Below, piece by piece: positions 11,001 through 23,029 of a DNA stretch of 64,000 nucleotides; positions within the stretch are counted from its first letter, which is position 1, and the number at the start of each line of letters is the position of its first letter. The notes under the pieces were generated by a model, which was not told where the DNA came from, ran no database searches, and was given only the letters and a program-made list of their open reading frames with translations. A program made the position numbers and the translations under genes. Source of the stretch: Lucifuga dentata (lineage: Eukaryota > Chordata > Actinopteri > Ophidiiformes > Bythitidae); contig VXCM01000288.1 in NCBI GenBank assembly GCA_014773175.1, positions 1-64,000 of the forward strand. The letters run 5' to 3'.

Positions 11001-14000
11001 CTGACAGGTTGACTGCTGGCTCTGTCATCACTAGCCAACCTCTGCCACTACAAGCTGCCCAGGCCAGGTTAGGGCCTATTAACAGCAGATGATGTATGTG
11101 TTTGTATATTTGTGTCAGTAGCGCTTTTTCCTAACTACCATCATAGGAGCAACAGTCCCTATTCACAGCCAGAGTTGAACGAAACTGTTTGTCTGTCCTG
11201 TTGCTATGGATACGTATGGGCCTCTGCAGCCATGGGATGTTTGGTCACGGTGACTAGCGGACATGCAGCCAGGCGATAATTCTGTCCTGTCAATCCAGAG
11301 TCATTAGCAGAGAGCTGAACCTGTTGACCTGTCATGTGATTACGACCGAACAGTGTGGTTGCTTTCTTGTCTTTTTAGTTATTATTTGTTGCAAGCAATT
11401 CATCAACCATTTTTGGGAATATAAAATTTACACACTACTTATCTTACTCTTTATGATAATCCTGTAAAATTAAAGCTATTTATTGTACAGCTTGCTGAGA
11501 CAGGATGGAGGGAAATAGTATAGTAGAGCATAACAGAATACAAGATGAAATTCTATTTACACAACACATAAGCAGTACTTCATAAAACATCACGGTAACT
11601 ACACTGTGTAATACTAAATAAATACAGTGATAACTGAAGCTCATTCATAAAGCTTCCTTTAGTGTTATTTAGTGCATTGTTTGTCCCATTACTGACACAT
11701 AAGGGGTATCCACAGATAAAATCCAATGAAATCACCATCTTAATGAGCTGCTTCATATTTAGGAGACGCTTTATACTGCTTCACCTCGTGTTGAAGTAAA
11801 ATTTATATGTTAATTGGTGAAAAGAAACCTAAATTATTTGCTTTAGAGCATCACATTTTAAGAGATTGTCACAAATATAAAAGGGATGAGAGATCCAAAC
11901 AGCAGGAGTCCAGTACACGGATGAGGCAGATGAGGCTTGAGGAAGAGGCTCAGTGCCACTAGAATGTGTGAAAGACCAGGTCAAAATCTCCATTTAAATA
12001 CTTGGATTGATCAACTGAGTCACATTTATTGATCACTTACACGTGAGGCAAATGCAGTTTAAAACAATTGTTGAAAGTTACCACCAGACTGAAACAGGCC
12101 TTAATTGTTGTGTGATGGTGTGTTTTATGAATTGCTTCCCCCACATGTAAATAAGGAAATGCTGTCATAACACCTCTTTCAAAGCAAATGCTAAAAGAGG
12201 CTAGTATAGGCATTTATAAATGAGGGAAATAAAGGAAGGTGACGCTATTTGCCCTTATCGGCATGTTAAATCTGGCGCTGTGTTTTATGCATTCCCCCCG
12301 ATATAATTTTAAAATCAACTGCATCAAATATGCTACAATAGTTCCCAATTTCCGATCAGTTTCAATACCTAATTGAGCTGTAGAAAGTGGTTTTCACTAA
12401 AAGAGACTAACAAGGTAAGAGTCTGGCCCATGTGTCCAAAATCTTACACTGACGGAAAGATAAAGTGTGGGCCGAAAATGAAACCATGGCTCATTTATTC
12501 TGTATCACTGACATAAGTATCGCCTTACGCCTGACAACACAGCCACTTTATTTCTACACTTGGCTTGTTTATGGTGTAATTAGGTCACTTTATGGCTGTG
12601 GTGACTGATATTCCATAATCTATCTTGATATTTTTTCTTTCATTTATTATTTAAAGGGAGAGAGGAAAAAAAGTTCAAGGGGTTTGACCTGGTCTAGGAG
12701 CATGATTTTTGCTGACAGGGTTTTGTGTCACCTGTCATCACATGAACACACACACAGACACAGCCTCTCATCAGACAGACACACACCATCCTCACCCTTT
12801 TGAACATAGCCACGGCCACAGAAACACACATATGTGGGGGTGATAGAAACTCAATACCTCCCCTGTAGAGCCCCAGATTAGGCCCAGGAGACAGGCTACG
12901 TCTGGCTTACACACAGACACACAAAATCAAAAATGCACTTGCGAGCGTGCACAAAAACACACACAGGTCAGTGTGTGCAGACAACAGAGACAGAGTCCAC
13001 ATAACTGACTTAAAGCCTGGCCTCAGACGTTTATTTTGGCACGGTGCTCTGACAGGCACTGGTAGATGAGTAGCAAAGACAAATGTGTGAACACGATGAC
13101 ACACATGTACTGATGACACACATGTATGTGCTTATACACAAGACCACACACATTCATGTAGTGATGCATACACACATATATAAACACACACAGGGACGAA
13201 AACATGGGGACATAAATATTATAGAGGTATTCCAAAGGTTTGATTGGGTTGTTAGCATGTGTACTAACAATCTTATACACACACACACATACACTCATAC
13301 ACAGAGAGAAAACTATAGAGGATGAACAATTATCTCTTCCCCTTCACAGTCTTATAATCAGTGACCACAAGGATTTCCAGCCCTGTGGGGTTTTCTTCCC
13401 CAAACGTGCTGTTTGTCTCTAACGCCGTCTGCTGTGGTTCACACCTTTAAAGTCAAAACACCTGCACTTCCAGTCAGCACTTCACTTTCTGCTAATACAC
13501 AGAACATTTAACAATGTACAACTTTGTTTCAGGAGACCAGTCTGGTATAGCCAACGTATAAAGAAGCTTGCCGTTGTCAGTTGTGGTTTGCTGTGGCCCA
13601 GCTGTACGGCCGGGAAAACCTCAACACACCTGTATACAGCTTTGTGGAACCACTGTCATTCACACAGGTGGTAACACACACAGGTCCGTGTTTTATGAGA
13701 GCGGGAATGGTATAGTGGTAAAGGGAAACTTTGGAAGGTAGAAAGCTAAAAGTGGAAAATTGTGGTGTAAAGTCATTTGTGTGCAGCTGTACTGTGCTGA
13801 AACTGAAAGAATTAGTATAACATTCCATGACTTCTTAAAGTGGTTTGCAGTTTACCAACTGCTGGGAGAAATGACTGTCTGTACTGAGTTTACATTTCTT
13901 TATTCGTTTCACTAAGCATGCTGCGTAGTAGATTTATTTATATTTACTCAATATTATATTACAATCGTTTTGTGTTATTTTGTTTTAAAAAACAAAAACA

Positions 14001-17000
14001 TTATTAAGCAAGCTTCCATTTGACCTAACACTTGTAGGTCCACCACGGGTATGTATTGTGTACTTCTAATTTATGGCACAAGTCTGCCCCCTAGTGATAC
14101 ATATTATTATGTTTTTCTTTTTCTTTTTGAGAGAATGCAGGTTTTTTCCTCGTATTCTGAGCATGGGCTTGGTTGGGAACTGTTGATGTGTCAGCCTGTA
14201 AAGCTCTTTGAGACATTGTATGTGATATTGTTCTATACAAATAAATTTGACTTATACAAAATAAACTAAAATTATCACTGCAGAAAGAAGAAAGACAATA
14301 TAAGATAAGTCTAGGTTACCTGTGTGTTAAAAATCAAAATTATTATATATGATGCTGGTGTGATATGTATAGATGTCTTACCTTAACCATGAATATTGTT
14401 GTACTTAATATCTACAGACATGAGCTCCAAAATGAGAGCATGCTACCAATATAATTCCTATATATCAAAGCCTGTACGGATCCTTTAATTTTTTTTTATC
14501 AAAATATTAATTTTCACATCTAACAGCATATTTAAATAGCAAGCTCAGAAAGGGTTACTTGCCAAGTTAAATTCTAGAAAAAGACAATAGAAAAAGTGAA
14601 GACATTACTTAGAAACAACAATTGGCTTGTGACAGGCTGGAAAAAGAAGAAACTATAGAAGATGAAAACTGTAATAACTGATGATTGTCATATTATAAGA
14701 CAATGGTTCCACAGGTCTCCATACTTACTCTGGCCTGTAGACAGGTAGCCAATAAACCAGCCTCCCACCTATGACCAGGTGGTGGGCAGAGAAGTTTAAC
14801 AGGTCTGTGAAGATGTCGCTCAGGTGGTAGGCCAATGAAACTGGAACATGACTCTCTGCATAGCTGCAAAGAAGAACAACATCAAGGAGAGCACAAAAAA
14901 CTTTGACTTTGACTTGATGCTTAAAGAAAGTCAAATATGTTGAGGGGCACAGGATAATAGTAGAATAGGGAATAGATACAGATACAATAACATCTATTAT
15001 ATTGTTGTATCTATTATTATGCTATAATAGAGATAACAAATAATTAATAATTAGTAAAGATCTGTTACCATAAGAGCTAAAATTGAATCAGAGACCCAGA
15101 ATTAGAACTGGAGCTGGAGATTGGGTGATTATCAAGTGAACTTACAGTCCATCAGGAGGTTTACTGACGTCTTTGTGGGAGCCTGTTCTTCTCGTGGACT
15201 CACGGATGCCGTACGGAGCTGACATCAAAAAGATGATAAAGGAATTCATTAGAAAAAAACACAAGCAAAACAAATATAAGGTTTAACCCATTATGAGACC
15301 AATTCAAAGACCACACAGTTGTAGCTGCCGCAAGAGCACACTTGTTATAGCCACACCACTGCTGCTAAAAAGAACATCTTGCATTACTAAGATAGGGATG
15401 CATGCAAAGGTCTGAGTTTGTCAAAGACTGTGACTGTGAAGTGTCCCAGTAAAGCTGAGAACAGAGCAGCAATCTGAAGACAGACCTGTGGTTTAGCTCC
15501 ATGCTTATGGAAAACATATGGTTCCTGACGGAGTACACTTAAAATTACATCCCAAAGTTCCGCTGAATCTTTCCTCTCTGGCTAAAGATATATTTTTTAA
15601 AAATAATGTGAATATTTCTACTGGTTCAAAATGCATAGATTTCCAGCTAGGAAACAATTAACAGTGGGAATTTTACCAACTCTGTCAACATATAAATGTA
15701 TACAAATTAATCCAATGTCTACAGCCCCTTTTCCATTTCCGGAACTACTTCTTGAATTTACGAACTTTTTTTCTGGAGCAATGAATTAACTATGATAAAC
15801 AAAATATGTATTAAACAGCAGGTATTATAAGTCAATTATGTCAAATTATGCTTAAAATAATCTCAGGACTTACGATCCGTAATGATGGCATCAAACTGCA
15901 CATCCTCCCTCCACACAGGCTTGGATGCGTCAGACACCATGACGTCTAAATAATTCTTCTCTGTTCCGTACTGCCTCAGGTTGGCTCTGATATTCTCGTC
16001 AGGGCCTCGCCACTGCTGGTTTTTACGACTCGATCTACCTGGAAGAAAAAAGTGATTTAACAAAATTTGCAGAATATTTAAAATTCTTCATAATCAGAGT
16101 AAATTAGAGTCCTGCCACAATTTGTTCTTAACATAGAGAACTTCCCCAAGTGTAAAGAGTTAGCTGTAAGTTAAAATCACATTTGTAATACATGAATATA
16201 TAGAAGACTTACCTTTGCCATGAATAATGTTGTAATCAATGTCTGTTCCACAAACGTAAGCTCCAAAATGGGAACATGCTACCAACAGGCTGCCTACAAC
16301 CCATCAAAAAAGGGACAAAGAACAGAAAGTATGAGCAAAGCATGAGCTCCCATCAGGCATATAACACACACTTACCAGGCAGAATTAACTCACCTGTGCC
16401 AACAAATGGGTCAAACACAAAGTCATTCTCTTTAACTTTAGCATGGTTGGCCATGATGAAAGATAGGCCAGCATCCATACTGGTGTTGCCTATGAAGTGT
16501 CTGTTCTTCACACTGTGAGAACGAATCAGCTCTCGCTGTGCATCCGCTATCTGGTGAAGGAACAAGGATATAAGAATAAAAAGTATTCACCTACAGTGCC
16601 ATATGAGGTCCAGTGAGTTATAAATGCTATTGTGAACTTTGTTTCTTTGGAATAGGATGAAGTTAATCTCAATATTTATTGTTTAATACTGTAAAAGCAC
16701 TACAGTGCTAACTGTACTGGCCACAAACTTTCAATGATTCACCAAGACTGATTAAAAAGTGGAACATACTTATTACTGAAATTTAATTTAAATCACAGCC
16801 AGCTACTGTGTTAAACTTCAGCAAAATGTATTAAGAATGACAAAGAATCCTACTGTAACTGTATATTCACAAAATGAAAGAATAGCAAAACGTGAGATTT
16901 AACAGTAGAACAAAAAATTTAATCTGATATAAAACAGTAGAATAAAAATGTTGTGCCACAAAACATGTTTTTACAACAGCACTTTCCTGCCTTTTAGGGT

Positions 17001-19565
17001 TGACTGAGGGCGACAAACTCCCCTAAAAACAAATAAGAGCCCCAAAGAGCAGGAGAGGTGCAGAGTGAGAGAAACAGCAAACCACATAATAAATGTTCTA
17101 TTTTATTTTAATTATACTATAAAGATATTAAGAACACCATTGAGAGAATGCACTTAAAAATCAAAAATCTTCTGAATTCAGCTACTGTTTCAGTAAAGTG
17201 TTCACACATAGAAAAACCCTTTTAGGAAAAAAAAGCAAAAGTTTTAAATAAATGTTGTTCTTTGTGCTGTAGTTGTATGTACTAGCTATGTTTCCTGTGG
17301 TATTAAATTATGACTAAACTGCCATTTTCGTAAAAGGAGAACTATTTTGCATCTCTCTTAAAGTCAAAAATGTTTGAAATTGAGTCTCACCAAACAACAA
17401 AATCTATTCTTTTATCTCTCAACAAGAAAAGCTCTATCCTGTAGTTCATTGCTTTTGGACTTGTGTTTCATAACATTCTAATACTGTCATTTCTGTCTCA
17501 TCAGTACTGTCATTTGCAGTGAAACGTCTCTCACCCATCGGCCAAAGTAGATGTAGTAGGGATTTTCGGGGATGTTGTTGGGGTCAAAGCCGTAATCTTC
17601 TAACAAACAGAAGATGTGCTGAGGGTTTTTCAGACTCACGGTGCCTTCAAATGGAAGATACTCCATAGCCTGGATAAAGATTCAAAAATATAATGCTGCG
17701 TGCATACACACATACACATGCACACCAAGAATCTATAGTTTTACATGTACTGCCGTGGTGAAGGTAGTCAAAAATGTGTCATCAGTTTTCAATTAAATTT
17801 GGTAGAAAGGACTGCAGCTTTGGTGGACTTATACTGTGTTAGAAATGCCATTCATAAGAGCTTAAGAAAATTCATACATATTTGTAAAATGTTTTTGGTT
17901 TGTCTGAGAGTTAAAGCAATTTACCAACAAGTAGCTTTTTCCACCCAACACTGTCTCTTTGCTTGTCACATGCATTACAAACAAATGGTTTTCAACAAGA
18001 ACAAAACTAGGCTGTAACACAGAAACTCTCTGAGAAGATCAGTCCTTTTTCTCCTCCCCTCCTTCTTCTTCTCTTATCTTTAATTTTAACTTGTATTCTT
18101 TGCTGTATGGCTCCTCTCTCTCATGCACTTATTAAAGCTTCTGTTTAATTTCTGAACAACTGAATCCAAATTGTTTTCCAAGTACTCACATCAATCCTTT
18201 TTATTCTGTCTGCAAACTCTAGTGTCTTGTTGAAGGTGTAGACGTTGATTCTATACGTAGAGTTTGCATTCAAGAATGGGGACTGCAAGAGAATGTGGAG
18301 AAAGAGTGCAAACAAGAAGAAATACNAAAAAAAAAAAAAAAAACACACACATTATATCAGTTTTTCAAAGTTGGTGTGAGTAAAACTGCTTAGTTAAAAT
18401 TTTCTGACTGTCACCAACCATGTTCTCTGAGGGGTAGTTTAAGAGGGATGTTCTGAGTTCACTGTGTGTTCGTCCATGGCCCCATAATTCAAAAGCAGAC
18501 CTAGGAAAAGAAAGCATAATGAATCTACAACTACATGTGAACAGCTATGGACGTGGAAAATATTGCAGTCAAGATCACGAGTCACAATACGTATGTGCAG
18601 CATGTCAAGCATTTCAAATGAGATTACATTAAATTCCTTCCTACAAAGCTACAACACTTACTTTGCACAAACAGATCTGGCCATGACACTATGGACATCC
18701 TCCTCAGACAAACCGTCTAGACACCAGAAAGGAGACTAGAAAAGAGGGGCAGGGAGAGGTAAGTTAAAGAAAGAGGAGACTACAGGACTGAAATCCATCA
18801 TCTGAGATGTTTGCCCAATCAACTGAGTCCGAAAATGAAACTTACAAACCTTTTCTTTGAAGTTGTCACAAGGATGGAAAGGTTTTCCTCTGAGAGACAA
18901 CAAAGCTTTAATCTCCTGTATTATGAAACACAGAAACCACAGATGAGTTTCACTAATGCAAGTATTAGATTTGATTGGAAAAAATCACATATAGTGGATT
19001 AGATTTCTTGAGCCCTGCAGGAGAATAGATTAGATTGATCCTACAACAAGCACGGCATCACTAAAATATGCTGAATATAAGATGTTGGACAGTGGACATG
19101 CATTGTTGTAGGTTATACAATATGCCCACTTGTTCAGACGCGTTTCTAGTTATATAATGGGGTTTACGTGTACCTTATTATTAGAAATATACAGCACATT
19201 CAGGTAAAATATCATCATGTAGTTAAAATGACAGCGTAAAATCACAAAAATAAATATGTGTTTAATTATTCTTATACTAAACACAGACAAAGCCTAAACT
19301 TAATCCCACCAATACTGTTACAGTAATTTTCTTTTTGAAATAGCTAGAAGCTAACAAAGCATACATTGTGTGGTATGGTTTGCTCTTTTGATTGTATTTT
19401 TTTTTTTTTCCAAAAAGAATAAAAAGAACATGTAGAACAAATTTCAAAGGAACTCCTTAGTATTGCGAGTGGTTTAGGAAGATTTACCGGTAACCTGAAG
19501 TCAATATTATCTTGGGCAAGATGTAGCAAATACTGCAGGTATGATCGAGTGCTGGAAGCCGCCAT
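8053..19565 (-). CDS. trmt11: tRNA (guanine(10)-N2)-methyltransferase catalytic subunit TRMT11 (13 exons)
   Basis: TRMT11 is the AdoMet-dependent subunit that, with TRMT112, methylates N2 of G10 in cytosolic tRNAs. Coding exons in transcript order are 19488-19565, 18850-18915, 18662-18735, 18419-18500, 18190-18282, 17535-17669, 16394-16550, 16213-16293, 15874-16038, 15146-15218, 14729-14863, 10484-10604 and 8053-8193. They sum to 1401 nt, or 466 aa plus stop; human TRMT11 is about 463 aa. All junctions keep frame and have GT/AG borders; the donor after exon 4 (GTTGGT) is weak. Residues 1-131 form the N-terminal THUMP-like part, with FELWGHG near 77-83. AdoMet motif I is FDPFVGTG (222-229), WRGPDENIRANLRQYG follows near 264-279, and the catalytic DPPY is 310-313, split by an intron. 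The C-terminus has NCEQ and SSHTSRRLITMEK. The start is the first ATG, giving MAASSTRSYLQ. The last two introns are long (4.1 and 2.3 kb). It lies head-to-head with the abra-like gene. The identification is firm. Confidence 0.97.
8463..8786. mobile_element. MITE-like element with 12-bp terminal inverted repeats, in the last trmt11 intron
   Basis: ATATTAAAGGTA (8463-8474) and its exact complement (8775-8786) bracket about 324 bp. The interior begins CCCTCTGGAGTTTGTGAGCA and includes GACTGTAGAGGGCGGTAATG and CAATCCGGGTTTCAAAACAT, a pattern I associate with dispersed fish repeats. No coding capacity. Confidence 0.5.
10605..14728 (-). other. trmt11: Long trmt11 intron 11
   Basis: A 4.1 kb intron with dispersed CA-rich stretches near 12.7-13.3 kb, a CTCF-like motif and a short RFX-type palindrome (GTTGCTATGGATAC, 11200-11213). 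I see no gene in it. Confidence 0.6.
14084..14097 (-). promoter_or_regulatory. CTCF-like motif (13 of 14), in a trmt11 intron
   Basis: TCACTAGGGGGCAG on the minus strand matches the vertebrate CTCF core CCASYAGRKGGCRS at all but its first base. Occupancy cannot be judged from sequence. Confidence 0.35.
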
Positions 19566-20100
19566 GTTTGTTGTGATTCCAAAATAGGTCCGTCTTGAAA
19601 CTAGGCTCTGAAAAAAGTACCTCTTTTGTTTCGCGATAAATGGCCATAAATGGCAGAAGAACGAAGCATTCATTTGGAGAAGTGTAATCAACATTTTTAA
19701 TTTTATATATAACTGAGCAATGTGTGTTTTTTTCACATATCTACACGTGGATAACGAGGTTTCGTTCGTAATTTTGAGATTTTTTTCAATAGCTTGGTAA
19801 GTATTTGACAAATTTTAACTGTCACTGTAACTAATACCAACCTTTAAATTGGTTTACTTTTAACAAAGAACTTATACATTTCACTTATAAGTAGTTTTTT
19901 CACCAGTAGAAAACTATCCAGCCCTTAAATACCTTGATAAACCCTTCCTGGCAGTAATCTGTTTTATCTTAGGGGCGGGTCTTCTCCGCGCTTTCCTGAA
20001 CACGGATTGGCTCGCCACATCATCTCTGAGAGGTCATTGGCTGACACACATGTCAATTAAAGCATTCTACCTCCTGCTCCTCCTCCTCCTGCTGTGGATC
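19566..20100. promoter_or_regulatory. Head-to-head promoter interval between trmt11 and the abra-like gene, with two CArG boxes
   Basis: About 540 bp separate the trmt11 ATG from the first abra-like exon, and the genes point away from each other. Two perfect serum-response CArG boxes, CC(A/T)6GG, are present: CCAAAATAGG at 19579-19588 and CCATAAATGG at 19644-19653. A MEF2-type match, TTATATATAA, is at 19703-19712 but is weak in AT-rich sequence. Nearer the abra-like exon are a GC box (GGGGCGGG, 19972-19979) and two inverted CCAAT boxes (20006-20010 and 20036-20040). No TATA box stands at a suitable place. ABRA/STARS is a known MEF2/SRF-linked muscle gene, so CArG control of the abra-like gene is a reasonable inference. 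The CArG boxes lie closer to trmt11 and may fall in its 5' UTR. Confidence 0.6.
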
Positions 20101-20205
20101 TGAACATGCGTTACAGGTTTACAGTGTAACCAGAGGAGAATTTTCAGGAAAAACACAATAAAACTTTACAGGAGATGAAGCGACCAGTGGGTCAATGTAT
20201 CAGAT
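20100..20205 (+). other. 5' untranslated exon of the abra-like gene, with a splice-completed uORF
   Basis: The start of this exon is approximate. It ends at a consensus donor (GTAAGT from 20206) and joins an acceptor (CAACAG, exon 2 from 20545), only 8 nt before the main ATG. An upstream ATG at 20175 opens a 10-codon frame (MKRPVGQCIR). Its 11th codon is made by the splice, T from exon 1 plus AG from exon 2, giving TAG. The frame therefore closes just before the main start. Read from the sequence; no transcript evidence was available. Confidence 0.6.
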
Positions 20206-20552
20206 GTAAGTTGTGTCATGTTTTCTATTTGTTACTCTATGAAAATTTGATAGAATGCTACTTTTAACAGCCTTCATTTATTTCATTTTCTAGTGTGTTG
20301 ACAAGTTTATGTTGTTTTTTGTTTTCTTTTGTATGTATGAATTGTCTGTGAATCCATTGTTTTCAGTGAGGGCTACCATTACAATGTTGAACTCTGACTC
20401 ATCAGATATAGTACATATACACATTGATCTACACAGTTTAATCACCATAAAAAGGTCAACAAACATTTATCATGCATGAACATTGCCTGTATGTAGAGTT
20501 TGGTAGAATGTAGAAGCAAATCTCTGTATGTTTTTCTCCAACAGAGCCCAGG

Positions 20553-21089
20553 ATGGGGACAAACAGCCAGAGGACTACTATCATGGAAAGAGGAAATAAC
20601 ACCCCATCACCTCAGCTCAGTAATGACACTGCAGCATGTATGGTGTCGGTCAAAGGCTTAAAGGAAAACTGGCAGAAGTGGTCCCATGATCACCAGCAGT
20701 ACCAGAAGCACAACCCTTTCAGTCACGACATCAGGCCCGCTGCCGTGGTTCCTCAGAAAGGGCAGGACAGCTATGGGAGGCCTCTGGAGGGCTCCATGAC
20801 AGAGCAGCGGGGAAAAGATGCTCACACACACGTTAGCCGGGAGGTTTGGGAGTTGTGTGAGGTGATAAGGAACATCGGAGAGCTAAGGTATAAAGATGGA
20901 GCTGGAAGTGGTGCTGATGGGAAAGTGATATCTGTGCAGTTTGGGAAACTGTTTGAACATTATGTGACCATCTCTAATAAAGTGGTGGGGATACTTTTGC
21001 GAGCGAGGAAGCAGGGGCTGGTCGACTTTGAGGGGGAGATGCTCTGGCAGGGGCAGGATGACCACGTAGTCATCACTCTTTTGGAATGA
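20553..21089 (+). CDS. Actin-binding Rho-activating protein-like (ABRA/STARS family, costars domain), short form
   Basis: ABRA/STARS is a sarcomeric actin-binding protein that promotes Rho-dependent actin polymerisation and so SRF/MRTF transcription. The single coding exon gives 178 aa. Residues 32-60 hold the actin-binding motif (VKGLKENWQKW...QKHNPFSHD). SYGRP at 73-77 follows, and residues about 95-178 form the costars domain, ending VVGILLRARKQGLVDFEGEM, then LWQGQDDHVVITLLE, nearly identical to mammalian ABRA. The start has a strong Kozak context (A at -3, G at +4) and directly follows the splice acceptor. The protein is about half the length of human ABRA (381 aa) and lacks the N-terminal actin-binding region. 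A small Gly/Ala/Asp insert (GAGSGADGK) precedes the costars core. ABRACL is excluded because the actin-binding motif and GLVDFEGEMLWQG are present. I infer an ohnologue of ABRA; the exact symbol is uncertain. Confidence 0.93.
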   Translation: MGTNSQRTTIMERGNNTPSPQLSNDTAACMVSVKGLKENWQKWSHDHQQYQKHNPFSHDIRPAAVVPQKGQDSYGRPLEGSMTEQRGKDAHTHVSREVWELCEVIRNIGELRYKDGAGSGADGKVISVQFGKLFEHYVTISNKVVGILLRARKQGLVDFEGEMLWQGQDDHVVITLLE

Positions 21090-21686
21090 CCAGGATTTTG
21101 TATCCACCCAGGGCCAATTACGAGTAACTGCATGGAATAACTCGATCCATAGCAAATAACTAGCATGGGGATGACACTTATTGTGCTTTTTTCACCAAGT
21201 CTGATCAGACATTTAATCGTTTCACTTGCTCACAGTGACCGAAATATGCAAATGGTTGATAATTGAATCTGCCTTTTTCTGTCTGTGTCAGTGGTTTGTG
21301 ATTGAATATTTGAGACCAGGGTCACTGGAAGAATGGAGACTTACACAAAATAGCTGTAATTTGCAGTTTGCAAATCAACAACCAGATCATATACAAATTT
21401 ATCAACTCATTTGTGTGCTGCTCATTCGCTAAGATCAGTCATAACTGAATGGTTCCCATCACTGTTTTTCCTCTAGTGGCTCTTAAATGTGGGGAAAGTG
21501 AGCAGCTGAAATGAAGTAAGAGTTGTTAATGAGACCCAGAAGCGAAGAGAACATGATGCTGCCTGTGACAGATAATATGATACTAAAGCATGAACCTGAT
21601 CTGACTTGGCCTGGATGCTTTGGTACATGTAAGTCTACTTTGTAATCTAGGTAGCATATCCATGAACCAGACTCAAACTGAGGCGC

Positions 21687-21899
21687 AATAAACTACAAAT
21701 GCACTTTCTGAGGTGTGAGAAGTACATAGTAAAGAACTATGCAATTACTGATAAAAGCCATGTGTTCTGCTATTCTGCTAATCATTAAACTTCTCCATGA
21801 GCAGATCATTAATTCTTAATTTAACATTAATAGCAACACTGATAAATTACCAGGGACTGTTGATGGTATTATGAATTATTTTATGCTTGAAAAAATAAA
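21687..21899 (+). terminator. abra-like gene: two candidate polyadenylation signals
   Basis: AATAAA occurs at 21687-21692 and again at 21894-21899, about 0.6 and 0.8 kb after the stop codon (21087-21089). Nothing else recognisable lies in the presumed 3' UTR. Which signal is used cannot be told from sequence. Confidence 0.45.
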
Positions 21900-21937
21900 G
21901 AATGAATCACCCTTAAGTTTGCTGAGTATCTGTATCT

Positions 21938-22072
21938 GTAACTGTATCTGCTTTCTGAACTGAAGCATTCGACAGTATAAGTTATCAAACTAATGAGTGA
22001 GAGTNGTAACTGTATCTGCTTTCTGAACTGAAGCATTCGACAGTATAAGTTATCAAACTAATGAGTGAGAGT
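21938..22072. other. Perfect 67-bp duplication around a single N (probable assembly join)
   Basis: 21938-22004 and 22006-22072 are identical around the N at 22005, the same signature and length as at 2541-2675. Confidence 0.9.
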
Positions 22073-22850
22073 GTGTATGGTGACGTCATTGTTAGGAATT
22101 TACACTCACTGCACAGGAAACATACTGAGAAGCAGCAAATACATTTTTAAAATTTAAATTCCATTTCTTAATGTAGCATATACTTGTATACATTTGGTAC
22201 GATTTCTTTAGTTTACATCCATTAACATACAGCATATTATTTTACTTCATGCACCAACCACTTAACTAGCTTAACTTTCACATACTGTACTATATTGAAC
22301 CCCAACAAATAATTACTTGTCACTGAAAATCCAATTTTGGTCTTTGCATGTTTAAATCATTGAGTATGTGACTGTTTTTCAGTGTTAAAGAATAACAGCT
22401 TATAAGTAGTAATGATCTTACAGTACACGTTAACCCGTGTCATCTCGCCTACAAAACATCTATCAGGAAAGAGGCAAGTCAACATAACTATAGTCATTAT
22501 AATTATCAGTGCATTAATCATTCATCTGATTTCTTTTTTTTTTTTTTTTTTNTTTTTTTTTTTTTTTTTGCCATGCATAAGTTCTAATTGGCAGAGCACC
22601 AAGGCAGTTCTGCATGTCAGGATATAGATCAGATGCTAAATCATACAACACATATCTGTAAAAAAACAAAAAAAAATTCTACTCCGTTCACCTTTCCATT
22701 CAGTGCTTTTAACATTTCCACTTATTACATATTTCCACTTATAATATAACTTCTGTAAAAACACAAGTGTTACATCTCAAACCATTCTTTATGTTTCAAG
22801 CAATAAGAAACAAGATTTGGCTTTGATACTAGAAAGTAAACCTAACTGAT
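22073..22850. other. Intergenic space between the abra-like and hint3 3' ends
   Basis: The two genes converge here. The stretch is AT-rich with a poly-T tract broken by one N (22552). No exon or RNA gene is seen. Confidence 0.6.
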
Positions 22851-22856
22851 TTTATT
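22851..22856 (-). terminator. hint3: hint3 candidate polyadenylation signal
   Basis: AATAAA on the minus strand, about 175 nt downstream of the hint3 stop codon at 23030-23032. Confidence 0.4.
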
Positions 22857-23029
22857 ATAAATGCCTCACGAGTTTAATATATTAACAGTATCTGTGGCCA
22901 GACAGACAGCATTTAATATATTAATGTGTTTGTAACATTCAACATAGCATCTGGAAGGAGATGGAAGCATGGCTGCTTTAGTCTCCTTGCGACAGTCAAG
23001 ACATCCAAGAACTGATCCATATCCAGTGA

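Noticed and set aside
19344..19811. 155-codon minus-strand frame over the trmt11 first exon
   Set aside because: Only 19488-19565 is coding; the rest is 5' flank and intron read through by chance.
20883..21166. Two minus-strand frames opposite the abra-like gene
   Set aside because: Antisense shadows of a well-supported coding exon.
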